From Aliiroseovarius sp. PrR006 (lineage in GTDB: Bacteria; Pseudomonadota; Alphaproteobacteria; Rhodobacterales; Rhodobacteraceae): a stretch of 64,000 bases of DNA. Location: positions 620,001-684,000 of the forward strand of contig NZ_JAAGOY010000004.1 of assembly GCF_010500215.1 (NCBI RefSeq), read 5' to 3'. How positions within the stretch are numbered: the stretch's first letter is position 1; the number at the start of each line of letters is the position of its first letter. The position numbers were made by a program, and so were the translations under genes. The notes beneath the pieces are model-generated. The model was not told the DNA's origin. It saw only the letters and a program-made list of their open reading frames with translations, and ran no database searches. This document shows, one piece after another, positions 25,818 through 34,353 of this stretch.

Positions 25818-26684
25818 ATGACGGCGTTCAATGCAGAAACGTATAAAACGACCACACATGCGCAGTGGCAAGATGCGGCAAAAGCGTGGAATGATTGGGG
25901 GCGTGTCCTGAACGAATGGCTGGGGCCTGCAACCGAAACCATGTTGGACATGGCGGGGATCACCCACGGCAGCCACGTTCTGGATGTGGCCGCAGGGGCT
26001 GGCGAACAATCCCTTGTTGCCGCCGAGCGGGTTGGTCCAACGGGCCGGGTGCTGGCCACCGACATCTCGGAAAACATCTTGGAGTTTGCCGCCGAGAATG
26101 CGCGCGCTGCAGGGCATGACCAACTGGACACTCTGGTCGCCGATGGCGAGGTTCTGGACGTGCCCCCGGCCTCGTTCGATGCAGCGATTTCCCGTGTTGG
26201 CCTGATCTACTTCCCGGATCAACAAGCAGCATTGGCGCGCATTCGCAGGGCGCTGAAATCCGGCGGGCGCTTTGCAGCGATGGTCTATTCCACGCCTGAC
26301 CGAAACGGGTTCTTTTCGACCCCGGTGTCCATCATTCGCGAACGTGCAGCCCTGCCGCCCCCGCTGCCCGGACAACCTGGCCCCTTCAGCCTTGGCGGTG
26401 CAGGAGTGCTGGCAAATGTGCTACAAGAAGCCGGGTTCGACGACATCGAGGAACGGGTAATCGAGGCACCGCTGCGCCTGCCCCATGCATCCGATTGCTT
26501 GCGGTTCGAAAAGGAAAGCTTTGGTGCGTTGCACCAGATGCTCTCCGGCCTCGCGCCCGAAGACCGCGAAAGCGTCTGGAACGAGGTTGCCGACGCCTTG
26601 ACCGGCTATGAAACAGAAAATGGCTTCGTCGGCCCGTGTGAAATGGTCGTCGTCTCGGGCCGCAACGGAAAGGACATCCAATGA
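25818..26684 (+). CDS. SAM-dependent class I methyltransferase
   Basis: A 288-residue methyltransferase with motif I VLDVAAGAGEQS (54-65), the acidic residue after strand two (VLATDIS), and VSRVGLIYFPDQQAAL as post-motif region. It resembles the UbiE/ArsM-like group; the acceptor is unknown. The start is the ATG at 25818 with GGAGG eight bases upstream. It overlaps the nitrilase gene by ATGA, so the two proteins are probably made together; methylation could act on the nitrilase substrate or product, but that is speculation. Confidence 0.85.
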   Translation: MTAFNAETYKTTTHAQWQDAAKAWNDWGRVLNEWLGPATETMLDMAGITHGSHVLDVAAGAGEQSLVAAERVGPTGRVLATDISENILEFAAENARAAGHDQLDTLVADGEVLDVPPASFDAAISRVGLIYFPDQQAALARIRRALKSGGRFAAMVYSTPDRNGFFSTPVSIIRERAALPPPLPGQPGPFSLGGAGVLANVLQEAGFDDIEERVIEAPLRLPHASDCLRFEKESFGALHQMLSGLAPEDRESVWNEVADALTGYETENGFVGPCEMVVVSGRNGKDIQ

Positions 26685-27616
26685 AAACCGCAGTTGTTCA
26701 GGAACCACCCGTCTATCTGGATCTGGCAGCCAGCATGGAGCGTGCCGTCGGGTTGATCGAAACGGCTGCCGCTGAAGGCGCCAAGCTGATCGTTTTCCCC
26801 GAAGCGTGGTTTCCCGGCTACCCCACCTTCGTCTGGCGCCTGCCGCCCGGCGCGGGCATGGGGAAAACGGACGAGCTGTTTACCCGCCTGCAAGCCAACG
26901 CGATTGATCTGAGCCGCGGGGGAATGACCCCGCTGCAGGACGCAGCACGCGAGCACGAGATGGTGATTGTCGCAGGCTATCAAGAGCTGGACGGAGCCGT
27001 GTCGGGCTCGACCCTCTATAACTCCTGCGTGATCATTGATGCAGACGGCACGATCGCGAACAACCATCGTAAGCTAATGCCCACCAACCCGGAACGCATG
27101 GTCTGGGGATTTGGGGATGGATCAGGCCTGAAAGTGGTCGACACTGCCGTGGGCCGGATCGGTGCGCTGATCTGCTGGGAAAACTACATGCCTCTGGCCC
27201 GCTTCGCCATGTACGCCCAAGACATCGACATCTATGTCGCGCCCACTTGGGATAGTGGCGACACATGGCTGGCCACGATGCAGCATATCGCGCGCGAAGG
27301 CGGGTGCTGGGTGATCGGCTGCGCCACCGCGCTCGAGGTTGCAGATATCCCGACCGACATCCCGCATTACGACGAACTGTTCCCAAACAAGGACGAATGG
27401 GTGAACCCCGGCGACGCCGTGATCTACAAGCCCTTTGGCGGCGTCATGGCAGGTCCGATGCACCGCGAAAAGGGTCTGCTGTTGGCCGAAATTGATCCCG
27501 CCGAGGCCCGCGCCTCGCGGCGCAAATTCGACGTGGCCGGTCACTATGCGCGCCCGGATGTGTTCAGCCTGTCCGTCAACCGTGCAGCGCAACCGCCTGC
27601 AACCTTCACTGATTAA
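26681..27616 (+). CDS. Nitrilase
   Basis: A 311-residue member of the nitrilase branch of the C-N hydrolase superfamily, which converts nitriles to carboxylic acids and ammonia. The triad is E41 (VFPEAWFPGYP), K131 (HRKLMPTNPER) and C165 (ALICWENYMPLAR); CWENYMP is characteristic of true nitrilases rather than amidases. No signal peptide. Natural substrate unknown; plant- or alga-derived nitriles are possibilities. It is coupled to the methyltransferase (ATGA) and followed by a GFA-family gene. Confidence 0.93.
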   Translation: MKTAVVQEPPVYLDLAASMERAVGLIETAAAEGAKLIVFPEAWFPGYPTFVWRLPPGAGMGKTDELFTRLQANAIDLSRGGMTPLQDAAREHEMVIVAGYQELDGAVSGSTLYNSCVIIDADGTIANNHRKLMPTNPERMVWGFGDGSGLKVVDTAVGRIGALICWENYMPLARFAMYAQDIDIYVAPTWDSGDTWLATMQHIAREGGCWVIGCATALEVADIPTDIPHYDELFPNKDEWVNPGDAVIYKPFGGVMAGPMHREKGLLLAEIDPAEARASRRKFDVAGHYARPDVFSLSVNRAAQPPATFTD

Positions 27617-27637
27617 CCACTGAAAAGGAGAACTCCC

Positions 27638-28069
27638 ATGTCAGATCAAACCTACCACGGAAGCTGTTTCTGCGGAAAAGTCGCATTTTCTGTCAAAGGC
27701 ACCCCCGCCGGGATGGGCTATTGCCACTGTACGTCGTGCAGAACGTGGTCGGCAGCGCCGGTCAATGCCTTTACGCTGTGGGACCCGGCCAGCCTGACCA
27801 TCACCGCAGGCGAGGAGCACATTGCGACCTACTGCAAGACCCCTCAAAGCCACCGGAAATACTGCACCTCCTGCGGCGGTCACCTGATGACCGACCATCC
27901 TGAAATGGGGTTGGTCGACGTTTATGCGGCGATGTTGCCGGATTTGGATTTCCAACCCGCTCTACATGTTCACTATGGCGAGAAAGTCCTGAGCATTCCG
28001 GACGGCCTGCCTAAGTTCAACGATATGCCCGCTGAACTTGGCGGAAGTGGGAAGGAGCTTCCTGAATAG
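27638..28069 (+). CDS. GFA-family zinc protein
   Basis: A 143-residue GFA/CENP-V-fold protein. The seven conserved Cys are present: C10, C12, C29, C31, C34, C76 and C79, within SCFCGKV, YCHCTSC and YCTSCGG. The family founder, glutathione-dependent formaldehyde-activating enzyme, binds glutathione and formaldehyde, but most members have no proven role. AAAAGGAGA precedes the ATG. Co-transcription with the nitrilase 21 bases upstream is likely. It could handle a reactive aldehyde released in the pathway; this is inference. Confidence 0.85.
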   Translation: MSDQTYHGSCFCGKVAFSVKGTPAGMGYCHCTSCRTWSAAPVNAFTLWDPASLTITAGEEHIATYCKTPQSHRKYCTSCGGHLMTDHPEMGLVDVYAAMLPDLDFQPALHVHYGEKVLSIPDGLPKFNDMPAELGGSGKELPE

Positions 28070-28100
28070 ACGCGCCAGCAGTCTGTAATACCGGTGGCAC

Positions 28101-28168
28101 CGCGTTGTTCAAACGCGTCGCCCCCGTCCCCTTGGTGCTGAGGAAAGGCAAAGATCCTCGCGGGGGAC
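28101..28168. terminator. Possible terminator hairpins after the GFA gene
   Basis: CGCGTT-GTTCA-AACGCG at 28101-28117 is a perfect 6-bp stem. A longer imperfect hairpin follows, with GTCCCC at 28126 pairing with GGGGAC at 28163 and an inner GAGGA/TCCTC. No T tract is present, so termination is uncertain; the site lies between converging genes. Confidence 0.35.
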
Positions 28169-28202
28169 AAGGGCGCGGTTGAACCTTGTTGTGCTGCACA
28201 TA

Positions 28203-29144
28203 TTACTGACCGGACAGGCGCGACCAAACAGCCGAAAAAACACGTTTTGCCCGACCCAACTTGGCCCTCACGGCTGCGCTAAGTGACGAGCTGCCCCGCA
28301 GCTCGAGGGTCAGTTTTCTTGCAACTCTCGCCTCAGACGATCGCCCCAATGCCGCCAGACATTCACTGCGCAATGAATGCACGCTTGGGTCGTATGGCGC
28401 CACCGACACGGCCATGTCGGCAACCTCAAGCGCCTCGGATATCCGCTCACAGCCGATCAAAGCCTTACCAAATGCAACAAGCCCTTTTGCATTCGGATCA
28501 TCCCACGACACGATGTCATCGTAGAAGGGCAAGGCCCGCTCGGGGCATCCCATCTTCGTATATGCCCTGATCAGCGCAGTCCGAACGGGTGACGCGTTTG
28601 GATGCGCTTGAAGCACGCGTTCGGCCGTCGTTGCAAGCTCGGGCCAGGCCGCGATCCGATGCAAATACCGCACCATCAAACGCGACAACCGTTGGTGCGT
28701 CGGATGCCGTGCTAGCCCTTCGCGCAACGCGCGCTCGCAGGCATCTAAATGCCCAAGTTGGAAGTACACGCGCGCCTTTTGCTCATGCACCGAGGGTTGG
28801 TCGGCCTGCAATGTCTTAAGCCGGTGCAGAACGTCCGCACGCTCATCCTCGAACCCGGGATTCTGGAACACGGAAAGAAACCGAAGATCTAAGGACAGCT
28901 GCCAAGTCTCGCGACGTCGCGCCTGCAAAAGCGCCACTCGTGCAGCGGCGGTGTCGCCCTTCTGGAACAAAGCTTCCGCCAGATTGGCATAGACGCAGAC
29001 CGGCTGGTCTTCGTTATCCGCAATCGCTTGCTGCAGGCATGATATCTCGCGAGGTAAATCCCCGTCTGCGCGTGGACTGCGGCCGCTGGGTGTGAAAACC
29101 GGCTTGCTTTGCACGAACATGCGGGCTGAAGATGTGACAAACAC
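28203..29144 (-). CDS. TPR-repeat protein, possibly 5'-truncated
   Basis: A protein of about 313 residues rich in TPR-like helical pairs, for example YANLAEALFQKGDTAAARVA, QKARVYFQLGHLDACERALR and TALIRAYTKMGCPERALPFY. It has no signal peptide, membrane span or catalytic domain that I recognise. The frame opens with GTG at 29144, and an ATG at 29120 is an alternative; neither has a good ribosome site. An IS3 relic begins within about 60 bases upstream, and the frame continues a few codons upstream of the GTG, so the original N-terminus may have been lost. Function unknown. Confidence 0.55.
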   Translation of the reverse strand: MFVTSSARMFVQSKPVFTPSGRSPRADGDLPREISCLQQAIADNEDQPVCVYANLAEALFQKGDTAAARVALLQARRRETWQLSLDLRFLSVFQNPGFEDERADVLHRLKTLQADQPSVHEQKARVYFQLGHLDACERALREGLARHPTHQRLSRLMVRYLHRIAAWPELATTAERVLQAHPNASPVRTALIRAYTKMGCPERALPFYDDIVSWDDPNAKGLVAFGKALIGCERISEALEVADMAVSVAPYDPSVHSLRSECLAALGRSSEARVARKLTLELRGSSSLSAAVRAKLGRAKRVFSAVWSRLSGQ

Positions 29145-29201
29145 GTTGGACCTCGCGTTGCAGGCGTCAGGATGTGATCAAGTCCACGTCGTTCACAAGC
29201 C

Positions 29202-29378
29202 CAGATCGAAGCCTTCGTCGATCACTACAACCATCAGCGTTATCACGAGAACCTGAACAACGTCACGCCAGCTGATGTCTACTTCGGCCGTGACAAAGCC
29301 ATTCTACAGGAGGGAAAAAGGATCAAACGACAGACACGTGAAGCACGACGCTTGCATCACAGCCAGCGCGCCGCATAG
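29202..29378 (+). pseudogene. C-terminal fragment of an IS3-family transposase
   Basis: Read from 29202 to a TAG at 29378, the 58 codons give a classic OrfB end: IEAFVDHYNHQRYHENLNN, VTPADVYFG, then a basic tail ending QRAA. HYNHQRYHENL is the segment after the DDE catalytic core. Nothing upstream encodes the rest of the transposase, so only its 3' end remains. The stretch CTCTGACGACGGACA at about 29440-29455 resembles the terminal repeat of such elements. The relic fills much of the 390-base gap between the TPR gene and the MHYT gene. Confidence 0.8.
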
Positions 29379-29534
29379 TCAAACCAACCAGATGAGCCGA
29401 ACACTCTCTTAGTTTGCGCCACTCGTGGTTCCATAAACTCTGACGACGGACAGAGTGTCGGTAAACTTGCGCGCTCGCAATTTGGCTGCTAGCTTTCCCA
29501 GCACCCAACCAAATCCTGAATGGATCCCTATTAA

Positions 29535-30674
29535 GTGCTTGAAGTAACCCATAATAATTATCTCGTACTTGCTTCCGTGGGTATCGTTTTGATGGCAAGT
29601 TTCACGGGACTTTCACTTACGAGGGGAGCTTCGAAACTTAAGGTTGCACAACGTAAAGTCACTGTTGCCATGGCCGCAATAGCGTTGGGTGTTGGTGTCT
29701 GGGCGATGCATTTTGTGGCGATGCTCGGGCTGCAATTGCCGATCTTGTTTTATTATGATGCGCTAATCACATTGGCATCTGCTTTGATTGCCATCCTGAT
29801 CATGGGTGTCGCGCTCTTAATTCTTCACTTTCGGGAGCGCACCACGACGAACGTGACCATTGCCGGCGCAATCGTAGGACTTGGAATTCCCGTCATGCAT
29901 TACGTAGGGATGTATGGGATCCAACTCTGCCGTGCGACTTACACGTTGAAAGGTTTGCTGACGGCGGTGGCCATTTCCCTTGCTCTCAGCATTGCAGCAA
30001 TCTGGATCGCTTATGGCAAACGTGATCGGATGAACATCGTGATCGGCACAATCGGGTTTAGCACAGCCGTGGTGGCAATGCATTTCGTGGCCATATCGGG
30101 AACCAGTTTCTGGGAAGTGGTGGGTGAAACGTCAATTGGTCCTCTCGTCAGAAACGAGGCGTTGGCGATCATGGTGCTTCTCATATCCTTTTTGATCTGC
30201 GGAGCATTTCTGCTGTCAGGGATCACATTCATGCACTCAGCACCACAAGCGGCAGCCTCTCGGCCCCTCGTCGCCCCTTCAGAGATGACTGAGGGAATGA
30301 GTGATGAGGACGTGTTTGAACGGCCGTCCTTTGCAGGCGCCATGGTCAATGTTCCGTATGAACAAGACGGACAAACGCTGTTCGTTGACGGCAACGCCGT
30401 CGCATTCATTCAGGCAGAGGGGCACTATACCGTCTTGTATGCCGATGACAAAAAACTGTTCTGCCCCTGGTCAATTTCAGAAGCAGAATCGCGTCTGCCT
30501 TCCCCGTATTTCATTCGCTCGCATCGGAGTTACCTAATCAATCCTGCATTGGTCAGCCGGTTTGAACGCAAAAAAGACAACGGCATCTGTCATTTCGACC
30601 TAAACGGAGCACAGCTGACGGCTCCGGTCAGCAGGACAAAACTCGCCACTGTTCGCGCCGCGCTCGGTGTTTGA
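29535..30674 (+). CDS. Membrane MHYT-LytTR one-component regulator
   Basis: A 379-residue protein. The N-terminal 230 residues form an MHYT membrane sensor with seven spans; the motif occurs as WAMHFVAM (56-63), VMHYVGMYG (120-128) and AMHFVAISG (181-189). MHYT is proposed to bind a metal and sense O2, CO or NO. Residues 275-379 are a LytTR DNA-binding domain (VAFIQAEGHYTVLY, FIRSHRSYLINPALV). This architecture occurs in CoxC/CoxH of carbon-monoxide oxidisers, but no cox genes are present. The start is a GTG right after an in-frame stop, with a poor ribosome site. It precedes the TRAP operon by 504 bases and could control it. Confidence 0.85.
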   Translation: MLEVTHNNYLVLASVGIVLMASFTGLSLTRGASKLKVAQRKVTVAMAAIALGVGVWAMHFVAMLGLQLPILFYYDALITLASALIAILIMGVALLILHFRERTTTNVTIAGAIVGLGIPVMHYVGMYGIQLCRATYTLKGLLTAVAISLALSIAAIWIAYGKRDRMNIVIGTIGFSTAVVAMHFVAISGTSFWEVVGETSIGPLVRNEALAIMVLLISFLICGAFLLSGITFMHSAPQAAASRPLVAPSEMTEGMSDEDVFERPSFAGAMVNVPYEQDGQTLFVDGNAVAFIQAEGHYTVLYADDKKLFCPWSISEAESRLPSPYFIRSHRSYLINPALVSRFERKKDNGICHFDLNGAQLTAPVSRTKLATVRAALGV

Positions 30675-31178
30675 AAGGGTTTTCGCACTTCGTGCAGGCA
30701 TTTCGCATTTCATGAATTGAGTGGCGTCAGAGGTTCATTCCGGCGCAAACATTCGAATTACATTATGCATAGTGCTTCCAATCACCAAGCGACACAGCTG
30801 GTAAGCGGGAGGGAAAATTCATGTTAGACGCATATCGGTTTCGCTGAGCTCAAATGAAACCAAAGTGTTCATCTGCATGAACACAACAAGTTCCTAAGTG
30901 ATCCTATGCTGGCAATCTGAAGCTGGCAGGCTTCGAGAAGCCTGAACCGATCCTGTTTGATCGTCGTTCAGGGGCGGAGATACGCGTCTCGATGGCACGG
31001 GCGCAACGGATTCAACACTCAAAACCCACAGGCGCAGAACGAAGACGGTTCTGCGACAGGGAAGTTTTGCATCGTTCGGGAATGACCGGACCGATGAGGC
31101 GCTCGTCAGTCTCGTTTGCTGTCAATCAGCTGTCGCGAGACGCGCCGTCCAATTTGTTCGTGAAAGGGAGGAGACATC
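30675..31178 (+). other. Intergenic leader of the TRAP operon
   Basis: This 504-base stretch has no convincing gene; a 65-codon frame (30992-31189) has no ribosome site and no recognisable content. It holds an inverted repeat at 30865-30884 and an 8-codon frame at 30821-30847 (MLDAYRFR) behind GGGAGGG at a good spacing. The last 20 bases carry GGGAGGAG, the ribosome site of the TRAP binding-protein gene. Confidence 0.5.
30865..30884. promoter_or_regulatory. Perfect 8-4-8 inverted repeat upstream of the TRAP operon
   Basis: GTGTTCAT-CTGC-ATGAACAC is a perfect inverted repeat 295 bases before the dctP-type start. It has no following T tract, so an operator is more likely than a terminator. The protein that binds it is unknown; no GntR or IclR gene is adjacent. 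Confidence 0.5.
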
Positions 31179-32279
31179 ATGACAAATAACTTTAACCGCC
31201 GCAAATTCCTTAAGGGAGGCGCTTTAGCAACGGCCGCAGCCGGTTCGTTGGCGGCGCCAGCAGTGGCGAACACAGAACCCATGGTTCTCAAAATGCAGGC
31301 AGCATGGGGCGGCGGCATCTGGCTTGAAAATGCCAAATCCTTTGCGCAGCGCATCAATGATATGAGCGGCGGATCGCTGAAGGTTGACGTGCTGCCGGTG
31401 AACTCGGTCGTGAAAACCAGCCAAATGCAGGACGCGGTTCACCGTGGTGTTCTGGACGCAGTGCACTATGTACCCGCCTATTGGTACTCCAAATCTAAAA
31501 CGGCATCACTGTTTGGCACCGGCCCTTGCTTCGGTTGGTCTTCGCAAGAGGTTCTGGGCTGGGTGCACCAAGGTGGCGGTCAAGAGCTGTTTGATGAACT
31601 GATGGCGAGTCTTCGGCTCAATGTTGTGTCCTTCTTCAACTCTCCGATGCCGGCGCAGCCTCTTGGCTGGTTTAATGAGAAAATCACCGACGCAAGCCAG
31701 ATGGACGGACTGAAGTACCGTACGGTCGGCTTGGCGGCCGACGTGATGCTTGAAATGGGACTGTCCGTTGTGCAGTTGCCCGGCGGGGAAATCCAGCCCG
31801 CGATGAAATCGGGTCTGATTGACGCCGCTGAATTCAACAACCCGACCTCGGACCGAGAATTTGGCATGCAAGACGTGTCCAAGCACTATCACCTTGCGTC
31901 GTTCCACCAGAGTCAGGAGTTCTTTGAGATCTCCTTCAATAAGGACAGGTTCAACGGACTAGCCTCTGAGCACCAAGCGATCATCAAGAGCGCGTCGGAT
32001 GCAGAAAACTCGGCGTTCTACTGGGGCAATACCAAAGCCTACTCGGATGATCTGGTGAAACTCCAGACGGAAGAGGGCGTCAACGTCTACCGCACTCCGG
32101 ACTCTGTCTTGTCGGCTCAGTTGAAAGCTTGGGATACCGTCATCGACCGCATCTCGGCTGAGGATCCATTCTTTGCGAAAGTCATTGAGAGCCAGAAGGC
32201 CTACGCCAAAGATGTGATGAACTATCTCAACCTAAACCAGCCTGACTACAAGCTGGCGTATAATCACTACTTTGGCTGA
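31179..32279 (+). CDS. TRAP transporter, periplasmic binding protein (DctP family)
   Basis: A 366-residue DctP-family binding protein with a twin-arginine signal (NRRKFLKGGALATAAAG, cleavage near AVA-NT). The mature part has the family's ligand-anchoring Arg in LKYRTVGLAADVM and the segment GGEIQPAMKSGLIDAAEF. Features resemble TakP-type proteins that bind 2-oxo or hydroxy carboxylates as metal complexes. Downstream amidase and hydroxyacid dehydrogenases suggest an organic acid or its amide as ligand. A strong GGGAGGAG precedes the ATG. Confidence 0.9.
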   Translation: MTNNFNRRKFLKGGALATAAAGSLAAPAVANTEPMVLKMQAAWGGGIWLENAKSFAQRINDMSGGSLKVDVLPVNSVVKTSQMQDAVHRGVLDAVHYVPAYWYSKSKTASLFGTGPCFGWSSQEVLGWVHQGGGQELFDELMASLRLNVVSFFNSPMPAQPLGWFNEKITDASQMDGLKYRTVGLAADVMLEMGLSVVQLPGGEIQPAMKSGLIDAAEFNNPTSDREFGMQDVSKHYHLASFHQSQEFFEISFNKDRFNGLASEHQAIIKSASDAENSAFYWGNTKAYSDDLVKLQTEEGVNVYRTPDSVLSAQLKAWDTVIDRISAEDPFFAKVIESQKAYAKDVMNYLNLNQPDYKLAYNHYFG

Positions 32280-32302
32280 AGCCCCTCAAAAAAGAAAACT
32301 TT

Positions 32303-32322
32303 GGGGGCCAAAGCTGGCCCCC
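32303..32322 (+). other. Intercistronic stem-loop after the TRAP binding-protein gene
   Basis: GGGGGCCA-AAGC-TGGCCCCC is a perfect 8-bp stem with a 4-base loop, 23 bases past the stop. No T run follows and the operon continues, so it probably protects the upstream mRNA or attenuates readthrough to raise the binding protein above the permease. Confidence 0.6.
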
Positions 32323-32353
32323 GATTACACCATAACACCTGTGGGAGCGGGAT

Positions 32354-32956
32354 GTGAAAAACTTCATCTATACCATTGAAGGTCTCAGTCTCTGGACTGG
32401 ACGAGCCTTCGGCTGGTGCATCATGATCCTGACCTTCTCGGTCTCATACGAAGTCTTCGTCAGATATGTGCTGAATGCACCAACCGTCTGGGCATTTGAC
32501 ATGATGGTCCAGATGTATGGCGCCCTATTCCTGATGGCCGGGCCCTATGCGCTTGCGCAAGACAGCCATGTGCGAGGGGATGTCTTGTACCGTCTCTTTT
32601 CGGTCCGCTGGCAAGCGCGTGTGGACTTTACGCTGTATCTGCTTTTCTTCTTTCCGGGCATGCTTGCACTGTTCTGGTATGGCTGGGAAATCGCAGCCGA
32701 CAGCTGGCGCTATCAAGAGGTCAGCTGGAATAGCCCTGCACGCATCCAAGTCTATTTCTTCAAATCTCTCATCCCACTGGCAGGCTTCCTGCTCATGCTT
32801 CAGGGCGTCGCAGAGCTCATGCGCTGCTGGCACGCCATCAAGTCAGGCGAGTGGATGGAACGTCTCGATGACGTGAAAGAAACCGAGGACATGCTGATGG
32901 ATATCCAAGCGCATGACCTTGAAGAGCAAGCGCGCCATGACGCGGGCAAAAACTGA
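32354..32956 (+). CDS. TRAP transporter, small permease (DctQ family)
   Basis: A 200-residue membrane protein with four predicted spans. FDMMVQMYGALFLMAGPYALAQD and the following HVRGDVLY are typical of DctQ subunits. It starts with GTG at 32354 behind GGGAGCGGG. The C-terminal 30 residues are charged and cytoplasmic. It works with the large DctM subunit to couple substrate entry to the Na+ gradient. Confidence 0.9.
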   Translation: MKNFIYTIEGLSLWTGRAFGWCIMILTFSVSYEVFVRYVLNAPTVWAFDMMVQMYGALFLMAGPYALAQDSHVRGDVLYRLFSVRWQARVDFTLYLLFFFPGMLALFWYGWEIAADSWRYQEVSWNSPARIQVYFFKSLIPLAGFLLMLQGVAELMRCWHAIKSGEWMERLDDVKETEDMLMDIQAHDLEEQARHDAGKN

Positions 32957-32988
32957 TCCGGCATCGGACAAGATAAAGAGACACAAAA

Positions 32989-34353
32989 ATGACTGATCCT
33001 CAAGTCGCAATCGTCATGCTCTGCATGTTCATTTTCTTGGTCCTGTTGGGTTTTCCAATCGCCTTCACCCTTCTGGCGATGGGTGTTGGGTTTGGTTACT
33101 ACGCCTACTACTCAAGCGCGCCCGAAAGTATTGCGGACATCTTCAACAATAACATCTTCTATCTGCTGAATCAGAACACCTATTCGGTAATGGAAAATGA
33201 CACGCTTGTCGCCATCCCACTGTTCCTGTTCATGGGGTATGTGGTGGAACGGGCCAACATCGTGAACCGCCTGTTCTATTCGCTGCAAATGGCTGCGCGG
33301 AATCTGCCCGGATCAATGGCGATCGCGGCGCTGATCACATGCGCTATTTTTTCCACCGCGTCCGGTATCGTCGGAGCCGTGGTAACTTTGATGGGGTTGC
33401 TGGCGTTTCCTGCAATGGCCAGTGCCGGGTACAACAAACAGTTTGCATCGGGTGTCATCTGTGCAGGCGGGACACTTGGCATCCTGATCCCCCCATCCAT
33501 CATGCTGATCGTGTATGCGGCGATTGCAGAACTGTCGCCGCTACGCTTGTACGCCGCCGCAGTCTTCCCGGGCATGATGCTTGCAGGCCTGTACATCGTG
33601 TACGTGATCATTCGCGTATTCCTGAACCCTTCAATTGCCCCAAAGCCGCGCGAGGAAGACGTCCCGCCGGCTGGCAAAATCTACCTCGATCTACTGATCT
33701 CTTTTGTACCACTCACGGTTCTGATCATGTTGGTCTTGGGGTCGATCCTCGGCGGGTTGGCAACACCCGCCGAGGCGGCTGCAATGGGCGCATTGGGCGG
33801 TCTGGTGCTTGCGGCAATCTATCGTTCTCTGTCCTGGAAGAAGGTCAAGGAAAGTGTGTTTCTGACCGCCAAAGCAACGGCAATGGTATGCTGGCTGTTT
33901 GTCGGATCATGGACCTTTGCTTCGGTATTTTCCTACTTGGGAGGGCATGACATAATCGAACACTGGGTGCTGGCCATGGACCTCGAACCTTGGCAGTTCC
34001 TAGTCCTCGCGCAGCTGATCATCTTCTTCTTGGGATGGCCGCTGGAATGGTCCGAAATCCTGATCATCTTCGTGCCTATCTTCCTGCCGATGCTCGATAC
34101 GTTTGGTGTGAACCCATACTTCTTCGCGATGCTGGTCGCCTTGAACCTGCAAACCTCGTTCCTGACGCCGCCAATGGCCATGTCAGCTTACTATCTGAAG
34201 GGTGTGCTGAAAAAAGACATCGAACTAATCGAGATCTTCAAGGGCATCCTTCCGTATCTTGCAATTGTGGTGTTCTCGATGGTGCTAATGTACCAGTTCC
34301 CGGGAATTGCACTCTGGCTGCCTGACTATCTGTTCGGAGTGTACGTACCATGA
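32989..34353 (+). CDS. TRAP transporter, large permease (DctM family)
   Basis: A 454-residue DctM subunit with about twelve membrane spans. GTLGILIPPSIMLIVYA is the conserved ion/substrate-binding motif, and NLQTSFLTPPMAMSAYYLKG is its second-repeat partner. The gene overlaps the amidase start by four bases (ATGA), tying transport to hydrolysis. Confidence 0.93.
   Translation: MTDPQVAIVMLCMFIFLVLLGFPIAFTLLAMGVGFGYYAYYSSAPESIADIFNNNIFYLLNQNTYSVMENDTLVAIPLFLFMGYVVERANIVNRLFYSLQMAARNLPGSMAIAALITCAIFSTASGIVGAVVTLMGLLAFPAMASAGYNKQFASGVICAGGTLGILIPPSIMLIVYAAIAELSPLRLYAAAVFPGMMLAGLYIVYVIIRVFLNPSIAPKPREEDVPPAGKIYLDLLISFVPLTVLIMLVLGSILGGLATPAEAAAMGALGGLVLAAIYRSLSWKKVKESVFLTAKATAMVCWLFVGSWTFASVFSYLGGHDIIEHWVLAMDLEPWQFLVLAQLIIFFLGWPLEWSEILIIFVPIFLPMLDTFGVNPYFFAMLVALNLQTSFLTPPMAMSAYYLKGVLKKDIELIEIFKGILPYLAIVVFSMVLMYQFPGIALWLPDYLFGVYVP

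Noticed and set aside
30992-31189. A 65-codon frame overlapping the TRAP binding-protein start
   Set aside because: No ribosome site, no recognisable sequence, and it overlaps the strong ribosome site of the next gene.
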